Origin: Faeciplasma avium
Lineage (GTDB): Bacteria > Bacillota > Clostridia > Oscillospirales > Ruminococcaceae
Reading direction: 5' to 3'
DNA length: 6,177 bases
NCBI GenBank assembly: GCA_018713505.1
Contig: DVOL01000011.1
Coordinates: forward strand, 1 to 6,177
The notes below the pieces were generated by a model, which did no database searches, had not been told where the DNA came from, and saw only the letters and a program-made list of their open reading frames with translations. This document shows positions 4,654-6,177 of this stretch, piece by piece. How positions within the stretch are numbered: the stretch's first letter is position 1; each line of letters starts with the position of its first letter. Made by a program: the position numbers and the translations under genes.

Positions 4654-5700
4654 TTGAAATACTACATAAACGGCGATAAATTCGGACTTACAGGTCGTAT
4701 AGATATCAGCGAGCCGGACACCCCGGTGCTAATCTGGGCTGGCTCATACATCTCGTTTTGCTTCAAGGGGACCGGAGCCTCGCTTGAGCTTGAGAATCTC
4801 CAGGGCTGGGGATATAACTGCATAGGCTTCGTCGTGGACGGCGAGGAAAGGGTCATTAAAACCGAGAAGGGCAGGTCCTTAGTGACGCTCTGCGGCGGTC
4901 TTGCCGACAAGCCTCACGAGTGCTATATATACCGTGCCAACTCCGGCGGCTGCGGATATATAAAGCTCCACGGGCTAATTTTGGAGGACGGGGCGCAGCT
5001 TCTTGACCCTCCCAAAAAGCCGAAGAAGCGCATAGAATTTTACGGCGACTCGGTGACGGCAGGGGAGGTCGTCGACGCAGACGAATTTACCGGGCTTGCC
5101 GACCCCGAGGGCAACATCGGGCAGTATGACAACTCCTGGCACTCCTATGCCATGCGTGTGGGAAGAATGCTCCCCGCAGAGGTCCACAATGTCTCCCAGG
5201 GCGGAATTGCGATACTTGACGGCACGGGGTACTTCGAGATGCCGAAGATGATAGGCATGGAGAGCTGCTACGATAAGCTAAGATACTGCTCCTTCGACGA
5301 AAAAACGCCCTGGAGCTTTTCAAGGTTCAGACCTCATGTTATCGTCTTTGCGATAGGTCAAAACGACCACAACCCGAATCCCGACTGCATCTACGACAAG
5401 GTAAACTATCGCCGCAAGTGGGAGGACAGGTATATCTCGATGATAACCAAAATCCGCCACTACTCCCCTGATGCGGTAATAGTTCTTGCGCTCACCGTCT
5501 TAAACCACGATCCCGCATGGGACGAGGCCATAGCCGAGATAAAGGACCGCATGGGCGGCGAGAAAAACGGAGTTTATCATCTTGTATATTCAAGGTGCGG
5601 CAAGGCGACTCCCGGGCATCCAAGAAACCTTGAGCAGCAGGAGATGGCAAAGGAGCTTACCGATTTTCTTAACTCCCTGCCAAAAAGCACATGGAGATAG
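4654..5700 (+). CDS. SGNH/GDSL esterase resembling carbohydrate esterase family 2
   Basis: The 348-residue product has two parts. Residues 1-115 look like the N-terminal beta-sandwich of CE2 esterases (IDISEPDTPVLIWAGSYISFCFKGTGASLEL, ending with YIKLHGLILEDG). Residues 125-342 form an SGNH hydrolase: IEFYGDSVTAGE with nucleophile Ser133, the block II glycines in VSQGGIAI (Gly183), GQND (235-238, Asn237) and His322 in PGHPRN. Thr319 occupies the place of the usual Asp three residues before His322, consistent with the Ser-His dyad reported for some CE2 enzymes. By family, the reaction is hydrolysis of acetyl esters on sugars; the substrate here is unknown. There is no signal peptide, so the enzyme is probably cytoplasmic, unlike typical secreted CE2 xylan esterases. 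The TTG start is set by a strong ribosome binding site. The FprA-like gene follows after 32 bases. Confidence 0.87.
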   Translation: MKYYINGDKFGLTGRIDISEPDTPVLIWAGSYISFCFKGTGASLELENLQGWGYNCIGFVVDGEERVIKTEKGRSLVTLCGGLADKPHECYIYRANSGGCGYIKLHGLILEDGAQLLDPPKKPKKRIEFYGDSVTAGEVVDADEFTGLADPEGNIGQYDNSWHSYAMRVGRMLPAEVHNVSQGGIAILDGTGYFEMPKMIGMESCYDKLRYCSFDEKTPWSFSRFRPHVIVFAIGQNDHNPNPDCIYDKVNYRRKWEDRYISMITKIRHYSPDAVIVLALTVLNHDPAWDEAIAEIKDRMGGEKNGVYHLVYSRCGKATPGHPRNLEQQEMAKELTDFLNSLPKSTWR

Positions 5701-5732
5701 CTCTGAAAAATGATTCACAGGAGGCTAAGAGT

Positions 5733-6177
5733 ATGAATATAACAAACGACATTAAATATATAGGCGTCAACGACCATGATATAGACCTCTTTGAGGGTCA
5801 GTACGCAGTCCCCAACGGCATGTCCTACAACTCTTATGTTATAGTAGATGAGAAAATAGCCGTTATGGACACCGTGGACATCCACTTCACCCAGGAGTGG
5901 CTGGGAAATCTCAGGGCTGCCTTGGGAGGGAGAAAGCCGGACTATCTAGTTGTTTCCCATATGGAGCCTGACCACTCTGCAAATATCGACAATTTTCTGG
6001 CTGAGTACCCTGAGGCTGTCGTCGTGGCGTCTAAGATGGCGTTTACCATGATGGGGCAGTTCTTCGGAACCGAGTACGAGAATAGGCGTATAATCGTGAA
6101 GGACGGAGACTCGCTCAGCCTGGGAAGCCATACCCTTGTTTTCTACACCGCTCCCATGGTCCACTGGCCGGAGGTGA
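5733..6177 (+). CDS. fprA: FprA-type flavo-diiron protein (A-type flavoprotein), N-terminal part
   Basis: The frame starts at ATG 5733, with AGGAGG eight bases upstream, and is open for 148 codons to the window edge, where it is cut. The visible part is the metallo-beta-lactamase-like domain of flavo-diiron proteins. These are cytoplasmic enzymes that reduce O2 to water (or NO to N2O), with electrons from rubredoxin or a flavin reductase. The iron-ligand motif HMEPDH gives His76, Glu78, Asp80 and His81, and His144 follows in TAPMVHWPEV; their spacing agrees with Desulfovibrio gigas ROO. Other family features are the YNSYVI strand and VMDTVD. The remaining ligands and the C-terminal flavodoxin domain lie beyond the window. 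The 32-base gap without a promoter suggests co-transcription with the esterase. Confidence 0.93.
   Translation, partial: MNITNDIKYIGVNDHDIDLFEGQYAVPNGMSYNSYVIVDEKIAVMDTVDIHFTQEWLGNLRAALGGRKPDYLVVSHMEPDHSANIDNFLAEYPEAVVVASKMAFTMMGQFFGTEYENRRIIVKDGDSLSLGSHTLVFYTAPMVHWPEV

Noticed and set aside
5946..6164. Minus-strand open frame at the right end
   Set aside because: It is antisense to the FprA gene, which has the HMEPDH iron-ligand motif in the plus-strand frame.
1..6177. Mobile element, CRISPR array, tRNA, rRNA or defence system
   Set aside because: I saw no transposase or integrase motifs, regularly spaced repeats, cloverleaf structures or nuclease/toxin signatures in any frame; the gene content is ordinary chromosomal.

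Overview
This window looks like chromosomal DNA from an anaerobic, endospore-forming Firmicute of class Clostridia. A member of the Oscillospiraceae/Ruminococcaceae is my best guess, but that rank is inference. The evidence is a full-length SpoIVB sporulation protease, an FprA-type flavo-diiron protein (oxygen defence in anaerobes), a DUF1934 calycin-like protein, strong GGAGG-type ribosome binding sites, some TTG starts and frequent AGG/ATA codons. I see no mobile elements, CRISPR array, tRNA or rRNA.

Left part, minus strand (1-1350): spoIVB (148-1350) ends at a hairpin resembling an intrinsic terminator (99-143). Below it, a possible gene start at 54 runs off the window edge. The gene that usually follows spoIVB, spo0A, is not recognisable there, although only about 150 bases are visible.

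Divergent intergenic region (1351-1736): it carries the spoIVB leader with a nested inverted repeat, and a rightward extended -10 promoter at 1554-1583.

Right part, all plus strand (1737-6177). A DUF2500-like single-span membrane protein overlaps by 14 bases a four-helix membrane protein of unknown function. Next come glutamate racemase (murI; D-glutamate for peptidoglycan) and a DUF1934/YwiB-like protein that probably uses a TTG start. A small Ser/Thr/Pro-rich lipoprotein follows, with its own promoter, a structured leader and a strong terminator. The last unit starts at a well-formed sigma-A promoter with a perfect dyad over the predicted transcription start. It encodes an SGNH/CE2-like esterase without a signal peptide (TTG start), followed 32 bases later by the N-terminal 148 residues of an FprA flavo-diiron protein.

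Most of the region is housekeeping or cell-envelope related. The points most worth a second look are the racemase active-site change (ACGT in place of the usual ACNT), the apparently cytoplasmic CE2-like esterase co-transcribed with an O2-reducing flavoprotein, the operator-like dyad in front of that pair, and the sigma-G-like promoter in front of the lipoprotein. I found no convincing new defence or mobile system.
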